From contig JADJXA010000019.1 of the NCBI GenBank assembly GCA_016716065.1, forward strand, positions 1-32,447: a stretch of 32,447 bases of DNA, given 5' to 3'. Below the pieces are notes generated by a model that worked only from the letters and a program-made list of their open reading frames with translations, did no database searches and was not told where the DNA came from. This document shows positions 1-8,178 of this stretch, piece by piece; the first letter of the stretch is position 1; each line of letters begins with the position of its first letter. The position numbers were made by a program, and so were the translations under genes. This stretch comes from Candidatus Leptovillus gracilis (GTDB lineage: Bacteria; Chloroflexota; Anaerolineae; Promineifilales; Promineifilaceae).

Positions 1-42
1 TCGCCTTTTGTCACCTGTAAAACTGCTGCAAATCAGCCTGTT

Positions 43-1340
43 TTACCTCTTTGACCATCAGGCCCGCTCCCCCTTCCCGAAACCCAGGCCACTCCGCATC
101 CAGTCGTCGAACGGGCGCCGGCCCAACTCTACCCGGTATGCCCACCAGCCGCGCCAGAAAACCACGCCATCCTTTCACCGGCCCAAACTCGCGCCCGTTG
201 CGCATCTGTCCCTGGCCGCAATGCGGGCACAAATTCGGGTCTTTCTTTCCAGAAATGCCGCCAGCCAATCCAGCAGATGTGGTTTGGCGGGACTGGCAGC
301 GCCCGCCAACGCCCAACAACGCCCACGCGTCGTCACTCGGCTTTCGCCTGGCTGTGGTGCAGCCTGTGGCTGGCGGATCCGCAGAAGCGATGGGAGCAGC
401 GTGCAGCAAGCCGGCGGATGAATTCTAACCCCGGCTGGGTCATCTCCTTCTCCACTCCGTCTGCCCGATTGTCGCGGTAGCGGTGACGCCCTCTGGCCCG
501 ATGTGCAAGATGCGGTGGTTGCTGATGGCGATAGCGTGCAGGTAACGACCCAAATACTCGGCCAGCGTCTCTGGGCTGCGGTTGTCGGCTCCCTTACAGG
601 CGGCGCTTCGATGTACACTCCGATTCTGGCGCGGCGCCAGCGCCTGCATCTCTTCGATTGTCTGTCCCATCGCCGCCGCGTCCCGGGCCCTGGCGCTTGC
701 CTGTAGACCACGTTCCACTCCCTGAACCGGAAACGCCAACGCGGCGGAAGTCGGCCGACAGACCACCACCGGGAAGAGAATTACTTCTTGTGCGCCGACC
801 GCCATCTGCCCGCCGGCCTTTGTCTTGACAACGCCCGCCGGTCACCATGCAGTGAATGTGGGGTGGAACTGTCGTCTGGCCCCAGGTGTAGGACGATGGT
901 AAAGCCGATTTTTTCCCTTTCAGGTACTTCTCCCATAGGTCTTCAGCCGCGCCAGCCGTCTGGAACTGTAGGTCATGACCAACTGGTTTATAAGCGCACC
1001 AGGGGTTGAAGACGGTCTATGGTGGTAACCTGGTAGTAGGGACAGGGCAGCGGCGCTTTCTGCTTTTCTTCCACTGCGCCTTCTCGAAATGGCCGGAGCG
1101 GGGCAGTGGCGGTTCTTGCAGGCACAGTAAGCGATTTCCCACTGACCGCAGGAATCGCAATGGTTCAGGTGGCCGCCCAACGCCGCCGTGCGGCGGCGCA
1201 AGATGGCGTTGACTGTTTGGTTTTGTTGGTAGCTGAGGGGTGCCGCCGTCGGCAGGTATCGAGCCAGTTGCCGTTGCGCAGCACGTCGAAGACGCGTGTT
1301 TGGCGCGGGTTGCTCCGACCTTGAGGTCTGGCAAGAACAT
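43..1340 (-). pseudogene. IS91-family (HUH, Y2) transposase, copy 1, multiply frameshifted
   Basis: The span runs from the ATG of the conserved start (MFLPDxKV) to the TAA matching the other copies. Pieces of the family appear in all three frames: the N-terminal zinc finger (CDSCGQWEIAYCACKNRHCP), the later YLGRYLHAIAISNHRI Y2 region and the C-terminal CARIAARDRC/PHCGQG region. The HUH region is disrupted. If intact it would be a rolling-circle transposase of about 438 residues, close to the size of IS91 TnpA. As written it cannot give a full protein. Indels at homopolymers may be assembly errors. Confidence 0.75.
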
Positions 1341-1385
1341 GAGACTATGGTTACCGTCGGGGCCAGAATGTCGCAAGTCCGATGC

Positions 1386-1750
1386 CTACGACAGGTCTGT
1401 AATTGGATGATCAAAAACTGTTCTACGGCCGCTTCGTGTTGGGCAAAGTCTGCGTTATTTGCTTCCGGCACGCCCAGTCCGGCCTCTCTGGCCAACGGAT
1501 AAAACCGTTTATAGGCTGCTTTGTCAAAAGCGTACGAGCGCCCAGTTCAAGACCGCGCTTGATTTCAGCGAAGGTGGTTTTCTGAATAGTCCGGTGCGAG
1601 CGTTGCTGCGGGTCGATTTCTAAAAGACACTGCTCATGGCCCGCCGTGAGCCGGCAACGACACAGGCTGCACCGGTGCAGACCACCCTGGTAGGCGATTC
1701 TAGGCAAAGTAACCGATAACTTTATCATGACGGCTATGGTGGGCAGACAT
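1386..1750 (-). pseudogene. Accessory ORF upstream of transposase, copy 1, frameshifted
   Basis: Equivalent of the intact 122-residue ORF in copy 5 (17348-17716). The start ATG at 1750 and the TAG at 1386-1388 are conserved, but indels break the frame near its beginning and in the second half. The C-terminal segment GVPEANNADFAQHEAAVEQF is readable. See copy 5 for the description. Confidence 0.55.
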
Positions 1751-1855
1751 GTCAACTTCTTTGCTCTCTGAACGCTTTTGCTCTGCTAATTTGAGTCAAA
1801 AAATTTTACATACGATCGGGGAGTTGATACACGGTCTTCCTCTAGCGGAGCTTTA

Positions 1856-1947
1856 ATCCAACGATCAGATAACCCGGCGCACCGGGTGACACAAGACGGA
1901 CTGAACCAGGCCGTTCTTGCCGTGTGTCTGGTTCATCTGCGGTTGAT
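1856..1947 (-). repeat. attC site of transposase cassette copy 2
   Basis: Degenerate member of the 96-bp attC family. The left core reads ATCCAAC and the right core GTTGAT, each one change from the perfect ATCTAAC/GTTAGAT seen at 15740-15835. The arms still carry AACCCGGCGCACCGGG and the opposing GTGTCTGGTTCATCTGC. Confidence 0.7.
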
Positions 1948-2099
1948 GGGCGGTTGGCTGTAGTGTTTTGCCCTGTTTCTCGTGTGGCTCCAGTAAGCTG
2001 CTGGAGGTGTGATTTACCTTAACTGACCCTGTTTGCCCGGCATCATAAACCATTTTCGCCTTTTTGTCACCTGTAAAACTGCTGCAAATCAGCCTGTTT

Positions 2100-3384
2100 T
2101 TACCTCTTTTCAGCCATCAGGCCCATCCCTTCCCGAAACCCGGGCCACTCCCGCATCCAGTCGTCCGGACAGGCGCCATTGCGCTCCACCCGGTATGCCC
2201 ACCAGCCGCGCCAGAAAACCCGCCATCCTTTCACCGGCCCAAACTCGCGCACGGTACGCATCCGTCCCTGACCGCAATGCGGGCACAAATTCGGGATCTT
2301 CTCCAGAAATGCCGCCAATCGCAGATGGAGTTTGGCAGGACTGGCAGCGCCCGCCAACGCCCAACAACGCCCGCGCTTGTCGTCGCCCGGCTTTCGCCTG
2401 GCTGTGGTGCAGCCCGTATGGCGGATGCGCGCAAAGCGATGGGGCGCACGTGCAGCAAAACGGCGGATGAATTCCTAACCCCGGCAGGGTCATCTCCTTC
2501 TCCACTCCGTCTGCCCATTGTCGCGGTAGCGAAGGTGACGCCCTCTGGCCCGATGTGCAAGATGCGGTGGTTGCTGATGTGATAGCGTGCGGTAACGACC
2601 GAAATACTCGGCCCAGCGTCTCTGGGCTGCGGTTGTCGGCTCCCTTGGGCGGCGCTTCGATGTACACTTCCCAATTCTGGCGCAGCGCCGCTGTCACCAT
2701 CTCTTCGATTGTCTGTCCCATCGCCGCCGCGTCCCAGGCCAACTTGCCTCTGGTAACAATTCGCACTCCTGGCAAACGCGCGGCGGAAGTCAACATTGGG
2801 CCACTACCGGAAGAGGTACTTCTTGTGCCGACCCCATCTGCCGCCGGCCTTTGTCCCGACCAACGCCCCGCCGGTCACCATGCAGTGAATGTGGGGTGGA
2901 ACTGTATCGTCTGGCCCCAGGTGTGCAGGACTATTGGTAAAACCAGTACCATTGGTACTTCCCCCATAGGTTCTTCAGCAGCCGCGCTCGCCGTCTGAAA
3001 CAGCAGGTCATAGAGCAGCTTCTGGTTATAGCGCACCAGGGGGTTGAAGACGTGGTCTAGGGGTGAAGACAACCTGGTAGTAGGGGCAGGCAGCAGCAGC
3101 GCTTTCTGCTTTTCCAACCACGCGCCTTCCTCGAAATGGCCGCAGCCGGGGCGTAGCGTTCTTTGGGCACAGTAAGCGATTTCACCGACCGCAGGAACCG
3201 CACTGTTTCCAGGTAGCCGCCCAACGCCGCCGTGCGGAAGCGCAAGATGTCGTTGACTGCTTTGGTTTGTTGGTGCTGAGGGGTGCTGCCGTCGGCAGGC
3301 ATCCAGCCAGTTGCCGGTGCGCAGCACGTCGGCGACGCTGTGTTTGGCGCGGGTTGTTTCGACCTTGATGTCTGGCAAGAACAT
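2100..3384 (-). pseudogene. IS91-family transposase, copy 2, multiply frameshifted
   Basis: The start ATG at 3384 (MFLPDIKVETTRAKH) and the stop TAA at 2100-2102 (ending DDWMREWPGFREG...LMAEKR) match the other copies. Short frames cover the zinc finger, HVFNPLVRYNQKLLYDLLFQ, the region before the HUH motif, and the C-terminal cysteine pair. At least a dozen small indels separate them. Length is about 1285 nt against about 1317 expected. Not expressible as written. Confidence 0.75.
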
Positions 3385-3428
3385 GAGACTATGGTTCCCG
3401 TCGAGCTTAAACGTCGCAAGTCCGATGC

Positions 3429-3797
3429 CTCATTGACAGGTCTGGCAATTGGATGATCAAAAACTGTTCCACGGCCGCTAAAGTGTTGGGCAAAGTCTGC
3501 GTTATTTGCTTCCGGCACGCCCAGTCCGGCTCCTCTAGCCCAACGGATAAAACCGTTTATGGCCGCTTTGTCAAAGCGTAGCAGCGCCCAGTCCAAGACC
3601 GCGCTTGATTTCAGCGAAGGTGGTTTTCTGAATAGTCCGGTGCGGCCGTTGCCGCGGGTCGATTTCTAAAGATAACTGCTGCATGGCCCGCCGTGAGCCG
3701 GAAACGACACTGGCTGCACCGGTGCAGACCACCTGGTAGGCGATTCATAGGCAAAATAACCGATAACTTTATCATGACGGCTATGATGGGCAGACAT
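3429..3797 (-). pseudogene. Accessory ORF upstream of transposase, copy 2, frameshifted
   Basis: Counterpart of the copy 5 ORF. The start ATG at 3797 is conserved. The TAG stop is lost because the sequence around 3427-3434 differs from the other copies, so the 3' end is approximate. The C-terminal stretch (GVPEANNADFAQH) is present but out of frame with the start. Confidence 0.5.
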
Positions 3798-3900
3798 GTC
3801 AACTTCTCTGCTCTCTGAACGCTTTTGCTCTGCTAATTTGAGTCAAAATTTATACGACGATCGGGAGTTGATAGGCCGGTCTTCCTCTAGCGGAGCTTTC

Positions 3901-3994
3901 ATCTAACGATCGATAACCGGCGCACGGGCAGACACAAGACGGACTGGACCAGGCTTCGTTCTGCCCGGTGTGTCCGGTCCATCTGCGGTTAGAT
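3901..3994 (-). repeat. attC site of transposase cassette copy 3
   Basis: Perfect terminal cores ATCTAAC (3901-3907) and GTTAGAT (3988-3994) flank long complementary arms. It is 94 bp, two bases shorter than the copies at 13659 and 15740. It joins cassette copy 3 to copy 2. Confidence 0.85.
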
Positions 3995-4147
3995 GGGCGG
4001 TTAGCTATAGTGTTTTGCCCTGTTTCTCGTGTGGCTCCAGTAAGCTGCTGAGGTGTGCTGTTACCTTAACTGACCCTGTTTGCCCGGCATCATAAACCAT
4101 TTTTCGCCTTTTGTCACCTGCAAAACTGCTGCAAATCAGCCTGTTTT

Positions 4148-5465
4148 TTACCTCTTTTCAGCCATCAGGCCCACTCCCCCTTCGAAACCCGGGCCACTCC
4201 CGCATCCAGTCGTCAGACAGGCGCCGGCCGCGCTCTACCCGGTATGCCCACCAGCCGCGCCAGAAAACCACGCCATCCTTTCACCGGCCCAAACTCGCGC
4301 ACGGTACGCATCTGTCCCCTGGCCGCAATGCGGGCACAAATTCGGGTCTTTCTCCAGAAATGCCGCCAGCCAATCCAGCAGATGTAGTTTGGCCGGGACT
4401 GGCAGCGCCCCGCCAACGCCCAACAACGCCCGCGCTTGTCGTCGCTCGGCTTTCGCCTGGCTGTGGTGCAGCCCGTAATGGCGGATGCGTACAAAGCGAT
4501 GGGGGCAGCACGTGCAGCAAAACGGCGGATGAATTCTAACCCCGGCAGGGTCATCTCCTTCTCCACCCGTCTGCCCGATTGTCGCGGTAGCGGAAGGTGA
4601 CGCCCTCTGGCCCGATGTGCAGATGCGGTGGTTGCTGATGGCGATAGCGTGCGGTAACGACCCAAATACTCGGCCAGCGTCTCTGGGCTGCGGTTGTCGG
4701 CTCCCTTGGGCGGCGCTTCGATGTACACTTCCCAATTCTGGCGCAGCGCCGCTGTCACCATCTCTTCGATTGTCTGTCCCATCGCCGCCGCGTCCCAGGC
4801 CAACTTGCCCTGCTGGGCCAATTCCCGCACTCCCTGGCAAAACGCGCGGCGGAAGTCGGCCGACAGGGCCACTACCGGGAAGAGGTACTTCTTGTGCGCC
4901 GACCGCCATCTGCCGCCGGCCTTTGTCTTGACCAACGCCCCGCCGGTCACCATGCAGTGAATGTGGGGGTGGAACTGTATCGTCTGGCCCCAGGTGTGCA
5001 GGACGATGGTAAAGCCGATTTTCCCTTTCAGGTACTTCTCCCCATAGGTCTTCAGCAGCCGCGCCGCCGTCTGGAACAGCAGGTCATAGAGCAGCTTCTG
5101 GTTATAGCGCACCAGGGGGTTGAAGACGTGGTCTATGGTGAAGACAACCTGGTAGTAGGGGCAGGGCAGCAGCAGCGCTTTCTGCTTTTCCAACCACTGC
5201 GCCTTCTCGAAATGGCCGCAGCCGGGGCAGTGGCGGTTCTTGCAGGCACAGTAAGCGATTTCCCACTGACCGCAGGAATCGCACTGTTTCAGGTAGCCGC
5301 CCAACGCCGCCGTGCGGCAGCGCAAGATGTCGTTGACTGCTTTGGTTTGTTGGTAGCTGAGGGGGTGCTGCCGTCGGCAGGTATCCAGCCAGTTGCCGGT
5401 GCGCAGCACGTCGGCGACGCTGTGTTTGGCGCGGTTGTTTCGACCTTGATGTCTGGCAAGAACAT
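4148..5465 (-). pseudogene. IS91-family transposase, copy 3, near-complete but frameshifted
   Basis: Best-preserved central part of the five copies. One uninterrupted frame covers about 300 residues: the zinc finger (CDSCGQWEIAYCACKNRHCPGC), HVFNPLVRYNQKLLYDLL, the HUH motif HPHIHCMVTGG, and the Y2 motif in AEYLGRY, where the two tyrosines are separated by three residues. HUH plus Y2 plus the N-terminal zinc ribbon defines IS91-family rolling-circle transposases, which nick one strand and join covalently through the tyrosines. Frame breaks occur near the N-terminus (one G lost around 5433) and after the Y2 motif. The C-terminal LCPHCGQG is in another frame. Confidence 0.85.
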
Positions 5466-5510
5466 GAGACTATGGTACCCGTCGAAGCCAGAATGTCGCA
5501 AGTCCGATGC

Positions 5511-5872
5511 CTACGACAGGTCTGCGGTGGATGATCAAAACCGTTCTACGGCCGCTTCGTGTTGGGCAAAGTCTGCGTTATTTGCTTCCGGCACGCCCAG
5601 TCCGGCTCCTCTGGCCAACGGATAAAACCGTTTATAGGCTGCTTTGTCAAAGCGTACGCAGCGCCCAGTTCAAGACCGCGCTTGATTTCAGCGAAGGTGG
5701 TTTTCTGAATAGTCCGGTGCGGCGTTGCTGCGGGTCGATTTCTAAAAGATACTGCTGCATGGCCCGCCGTGAGCCGGCAAGACGACAGGCTGCACCGGTG
5801 CAGACCACCTGGTAGGCGATTCATAGGCAAAATAACCGATAACTTTATCGACGGCATATGATGGGCAGACAT
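5511..5872 (-). pseudogene. Accessory ORF upstream of transposase, copy 3, frameshifted
   Basis: Start ATG at 5872 and TAG at 5511-5513 as in copy 5. A run of AAAA is shortened to AAA near 5650, moving the frame from the copy 5 reading (AYAFDKAAYKRFYP) to ALTKQPINGF. An indel near 5850 also affects the N-terminus. Confidence 0.55.
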
Positions 5873-5974
5873 GTCAACTTCTTTGCTCTCTGAACGCTTT
5901 TGCTCTGCTAATTTGAGTCAAAATTTTACATACGATCGGGAGTTGATACACGGTCTTCCTCTAGCGGAGCTTTC

Positions 5975-6086
5975 ATCTAACGTCACCATCAGCCGCGCTG
6001 GCGCGGGTCACCAAAACCTTTGCCATTCACCAAATAGCAAGCCGTCCGAGGCATCGCGCCAGCGTCGGCTGCATGGGTTGTTAGGT
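5975..6086 (-). repeat. attC site of the hicAB cassette (112-bp family)
   Basis: Ends are ATCTAAC (5975-5981) and GTTAGGT (6080-6086). Inner arms GCGCTGGCGCG and CGCGCCAGCG pair, and the centre shares CCTTTGCCATTCACCAAA and AGCCGTCCGAGGC with the sites at 6801 and 7934. Such homogeneous attC sites are typical of sedentary chromosomal integrons. Confidence 0.9.
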
Positions 6087-6155
6087 CTCTTTGCCTTTCT
6101 GAGCAACAATTTCCAACACCTTTGCCCCAAACGATCACCCCATCTTGACTGAAGA

Positions 6156-6500
6156 CTACGAAGCCGCTTCAAGCATCGCGGCTTGTTTCAAAACATCAGT
6201 AGCCCACTGATTGATGCTCTTGCTGTTGATTTCTGCTGCTGTGGCAACTGCCATATGAATCTCTGGCGGAATCCGCAACGTCAATTTACCCGAATAGGAC
6301 CGTTGCGGTGGCTGTCCGATTTTTTCGCACACTTCCAGATAGTGATCTACGGCGTCATGAAATGCGGATTCCAGTTCTTCAACGGTGCTGCCATGAAAGC
6401 CAACAATGTCTCGAATTCCGATAATGTGTCCGACAAAGATTTTATCTATAGGATCGTATTCGACTTTCGCAGAATAGTTTTGGTAAGTCATTTCGTTCAT
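6156..6500 (-). CDS. hicB: HicB-family antitoxin
   Basis: Predicted antitoxin of 114 residues that neutralises the HicA mRNA interferase and represses the pair. Residues about 8-60 form the degenerate HicB fold (YDPIDKIFVGHIIGIRDIVGFHG, then EELESAFHDAVDHYLE). Residues about 68-110 form a ribbon-helix-helix-like DNA-binding tail (GKLTLRIPPEIHMAVATAAE). The ATG at 6500 overlaps the end of hicA by four bases, with GGAGTAA a few bases upstream, so the two are translationally coupled. It is the second gene of its cassette and is followed by the attC at 5975-6086. Family assignment is firm; activity is inferred. Confidence 0.88.
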   Translation of the reverse strand: MNEMTYQNYSAKVEYDPIDKIFVGHIIGIRDIVGFHGSTVEELESAFHDAVDHYLEVCEKIGQPPQRSYSGKLTLRIPPEIHMAVATAAEINSKSINQWATDVLKQAAMLEAAS

Positions 6501-6751
6501 GGGGTTACTCCTGCCCTCTGCAAGAATTCGCGCACATCTTTCACGCGATAACGCAGCGCCTCTTTTCCAGGGTGGAGCCGATGAAAATCGGCGCGTTGCC
6601 CATTCAAAATGAAGGTCACCCGTGAACCACTTCCCTCAATAACCTGGCACTCAATAGCCACAAGTAAAGATTCGATGCTACGCCATTCAATGTTGCCGTT
6701 AATCGGGTCGGCAAAGATTGCGGAAAGTGTTTTGCGCTGCTTTGTGTTCAT
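6497..6751 (-). CDS. hicA: HicA-family toxin (mRNA interferase)
   Basis: Small double-stranded-RNA-binding-fold ribonuclease expected to cleave mRNA when HicB is lost. The ATG at 6751 gives 84 residues beginning MNTKQRKTLSAIF, the usual HicA start. A GTG at 6781 would add ten residues with no better support. The core GSGSRVTFIL...FHRLHPGKE...VREFLQRAG matches the HicA variant in which the GSHH of the classic form is GSR, with a later FHRxHP. First gene in its cassette, about 50 nt from the core site at 6801-6807. Cassette-borne toxin-antitoxin pairs are thought to stabilise large arrays. Confidence 0.85.
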   Translation of the reverse strand: MNTKQRKTLSAIFADPINGNIEWRSIESLLVAIECQVIEGSGSRVTFILNGQRADFHRLHPGKEALRYRVKDVREFLQRAGVTP

Positions 6752-6800
6752 GTCAACTATGATAGCAGATTGCGCCGTCACTTTCCAGTGTTGCCGCCGC

Positions 6801-6912
6801 CCCTAACGCCACCGTAAGCTGCGCTGGCGCGGTAAACCAAAACCTTTGCCAATCACCAAAACGCAAGCCGTCCGAGGCTTCGCGCCAGCGTCAGCTTGAC
6901 GGAATGTTAGGC
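6801..6912 (-). repeat. attC site of the HEPN/membrane-protein cassette (112-bp family)
   Basis: Terminal cores CCCTAAC (6801-6807) and GTTAGGC (6906-6912). Arms AGCTGCGCTGGCGCG and CGCGCCAGCGTCAGCTT pair with single unpaired bases, like the extrahelical bases that give attC its polarity. Shares its centre with the sites at 5975 and 7934. Confidence 0.9.
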
Positions 6913-6916
6913 GATT

Positions 6917-7393
6917 TTAACGTAAATCTGTCTTATGTTCTTCGATCAATTCGGTTACACGTTCAACAAACTCGCTCTGAAAGTTTCCTTTAAGCTCATC
7001 CCAAAGTCGCGTTAGGTTTTGCTGTTTAACGAAATCTTTAAGGTCACTGGCCCAAGCAGCATAAATAGCGCTATCAAGTAAGTCGTTTTGCTTTTGGTAA
7101 AATATATTCTCATGTAGGATCAACCACCAAACGAGCAAGCTTTTGTAGCGATATTTATCAACCACATCCATATTGTCGTACTTTTCTGAACCCAACACCC
7201 ATAGTTCAGCCATCTGACGATCTTGTATTAGTTGCATGTTGAATGGGGATGATAATTCGACTAAGGATTGAGAGTTTGCGGTTCGTGACAGTTTGGTGTT
7301 TTCACGCAGTTCTCTCCATATAAAAACAACGGAGATAATTACGAAGAGCGCCTCTATTATTGTGGCTATGTTAGCTAAGTTGTTCAAATTCAT
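6917..7393 (-). CDS. Small membrane-anchored cassette protein, function unknown
   Basis: 158 residues from the ATG at 7393, which has GGTGGG just upstream. A longer in-frame start at 7456 would add a non-conserved-looking prefix. One N-terminal membrane segment (about residues 8-27, IATIIEALFVIISVVFIWRE) is followed by a helical soluble domain with NTKLSRTANSQSLVELSSPFN and several tryptophans (LLVWWLILHENIFYQKQNDLL). This architecture, an N-terminal helix and then a region resembling xLRxNTxxxRxxxxQ, is recurrent among integron cassette proteins of unknown role. It ends five bases before the attC at 6801-6912. Confidence 0.75.
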   Translation of the reverse strand: MNLNNLANIATIIEALFVIISVVFIWRELRENTKLSRTANSQSLVELSSPFNMQLIQDRQMAELWVLGSEKYDNMDVVDKYRYKSLLVWWLILHENIFYQKQNDLLDSAIYAAWASDLKDFVKQQNLTRLWDELKGNFQSEFVERVTELIEEHKTDLR

Positions 7394-7511
7394 AGATCCC
7401 ACCTTCTGTGCGTGGTTGAATATTTTTACTGACACTAAATGGAAAGCCCAGGGCAAATACAGGGGGTGAGTCGGCTACCGTTAAGACTACATCATATCGA
7501 TGGGTTCTCAT
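7371..7511 (-). CDS. Possible 46-residue ORF between HEPN gene and membrane-protein gene
   Basis: ATG at 7511, TAA at 7371. The translation MRTHRYDVVLTVADSPPVFA and its continuation FPFSVSKNIQPRTEGGIYEF looks protein-like and not low-complexity. It overlaps the 3' end of the HEPN gene by 20 nt and the start of the membrane-protein gene by 23 nt, an arrangement that would couple all three. No homologue recognised. It may be a chance frame. Confidence 0.3.
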   Translation of the reverse strand: MRTHRYDVVLTVADSPPVFALGFPFSVSKNIQPRTEGGIYEFEQLS

Positions 7512-7920
7512 AAATGGTCCGCCTAAGGATATGAACAGCTCGAAGCGCCATGTTTTCACACTCGTCTTCAAGCATTTCTGAAAACTCCAGTAATGCAGCA
7601 TCTTCCCAAGGTTGATCCACATGAACCCACTGATTGCGAAATCTGCGTATAGTGTGAAGTTCTGTTTTTAGGTCTTCGTCTATCGGAGAATCCTCAATTA
7701 AGTCGTACAATCGGGAACGCTTACTATTTGCATATTCTGCTCGTAAATAGGTCTCGATGCCTGCAACAGCAGTCAGGATGGAAGCTAGATAAGCACCGTG
7801 AGCAAAAGCTGTATCAGCTTCTCGAACGATAAAAGAACACCACTCCGACAAAATAACACTGCCTTGTAAGAGTTCTTCGTCCAGAGTTACCAAATATGCC
7901 CAACGTTCTTCCTCATTCAT
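7492..7920 (-). CDS. HEPN-like protein with RxxxxH motif
   Basis: 142 residues, mostly helical. The segment IRRFRNQWVHVDQP (about residues 91-103) contains R95-N96-x3-H100, the R-N-x3-H form of the HEPN ribonuclease motif, after long helices (TAFAHGAYLASILTAVAGIETYLRAEY). HEPN proteins are often RNases in toxin-antitoxin, abortive-infection or DUF4145-type defence proteins. The ATG at 7920 lies 15 nt after the cassette core with no clear Shine-Dalgarno, as is common for cassette genes. No MNT nucleotidyltransferase partner is seen next to it. HEPN membership is a motif-level inference. Confidence 0.65.
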   Translation of the reverse strand: MNEEERWAYLVTLDEELLQGSVILSEWCSFIVREADTAFAHGAYLASILTAVAGIETYLRAEYANSKRSRLYDLIEDSPIDEDLKTELHTIRRFRNQWVHVDQPWEDAALLEFSEMLEDECENMALRAVHILRRTIYENPSI

Positions 7921-7933
7921 GATGATTTTTGAT

Positions 7934-8045
7934 GCCTAACGCCTTGTTCAGTTGCGCTGGCGCGGTCAGCCAACGCCTTTGCCATTCACCAAAATGCACG
8001 CCGTCCGAGGCATCGCGCCAGCGTCAACTGCAACACGTGTTAGGC
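7934..8045 (-). repeat. attC site of the STAND/WD40 cassette (112-bp family)
   Basis: Perfect inverse cores GCCTAAC (7934-7940) and GTTAGGC (8039-8045). Arms: CAGTTGCGCTGGCGCG pairs with CGCGCCAGCGTCAACTG, with an unpaired A and, further out, an unpaired G in one arm, the extrahelical-base pattern of attC. The centre is shared with the sites at 5975 and 6801. Confidence 0.92.
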
Positions 8046-8178
8046 GGGACGCCTGACCCATGCCTTTGCCGGCTTGCCTGAGCGAAATTGTTAATGCTTT
8101 GCACCGAATCGGACTGACGGAACAGGCTGCGACGCTGATTGTTAGCGAACATTATAATGGGAAATGGTCTGCACAGAG
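8046..8178. other. Cassette 3' tail between attC and MITE
   Basis: Non-coding on the cassette's coding strand. It contains the fossil 3' end of the 8319-9191 gene (its pre-insertion TAA would be 8142-8144). A plus-strand frame from ATG 8060 (MPLPACLSEIVNALHRIGLT...) runs 41 codons into the MITE; it has no ribosome-binding site and is not called as a gene. Confidence 0.5.

Larger units (their letters stand above)
1..1861 (-). mobile_element. Transposase gene cassette, copy 1 (left end outside window)
   Basis: This is the outermost visible copy of a roughly 2.08-kb cassette repeated five times in the window. It begins on the minus strand just after the degenerate core at 1856-1862 and runs off the left edge before its attC. 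Contents in order are a short leader, a roughly 122-codon accessory ORF and an IS91-family transposase. It differs from copies 4 and 5 by many 1-2 base indels and some substitutions, and looks the most corrupted together with copy 2. Confidence 0.8.
1862..3906 (-). mobile_element. Transposase gene cassette, copy 2
   Basis: Second head-to-tail unit, about 2045 bp, bounded by core sites at 3901-3907 (start) and 1856-1862 (end of its attC). It has the same order as the other copies: leader, accessory ORF, transposase, about 150 bp of non-coding sequence, attC. It is shorter than copies 4 and 5 by roughly 35 bases, spread over many small deletions. Confidence 0.8.
3907..5980 (-). mobile_element. 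Transposase gene cassette, copy 3
   Basis: Third unit of the left tandem block, about 2074 bp. Its upstream boundary is exactly the core site of the attC belonging to the hicAB cassette (5975-5981), so it sits in the array as a normal cassette and not as an insertion inside another one. Confidence 0.85.
5981..6806 (-). mobile_element. Gene cassette: hicAB
   Basis: An 826-bp cassette from the core at 6801-6807 to its own attC at 5975-6086. It carries hicA and hicB, with a short untranslated tail (6087-6155) in which nothing else is recognisable. Confidence 0.85.
6807..7939 (-). mobile_element. Gene cassette: HEPN protein, small ORF, membrane protein
   Basis: A 1133-bp cassette between the core in 7934-7940 and the attC ending at 6801. 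Two clear genes and a possible small one overlap or nearly abut, with no attC between them, so it is a multigene cassette. Confidence 0.85.

Noticed and set aside
2033..2582. Plus-strand frames of 100-240 codons in the transposase units
   Set aside because: They are complementary shadows of the transposase reading frames, recur in every copy, and have no recognisable domains.
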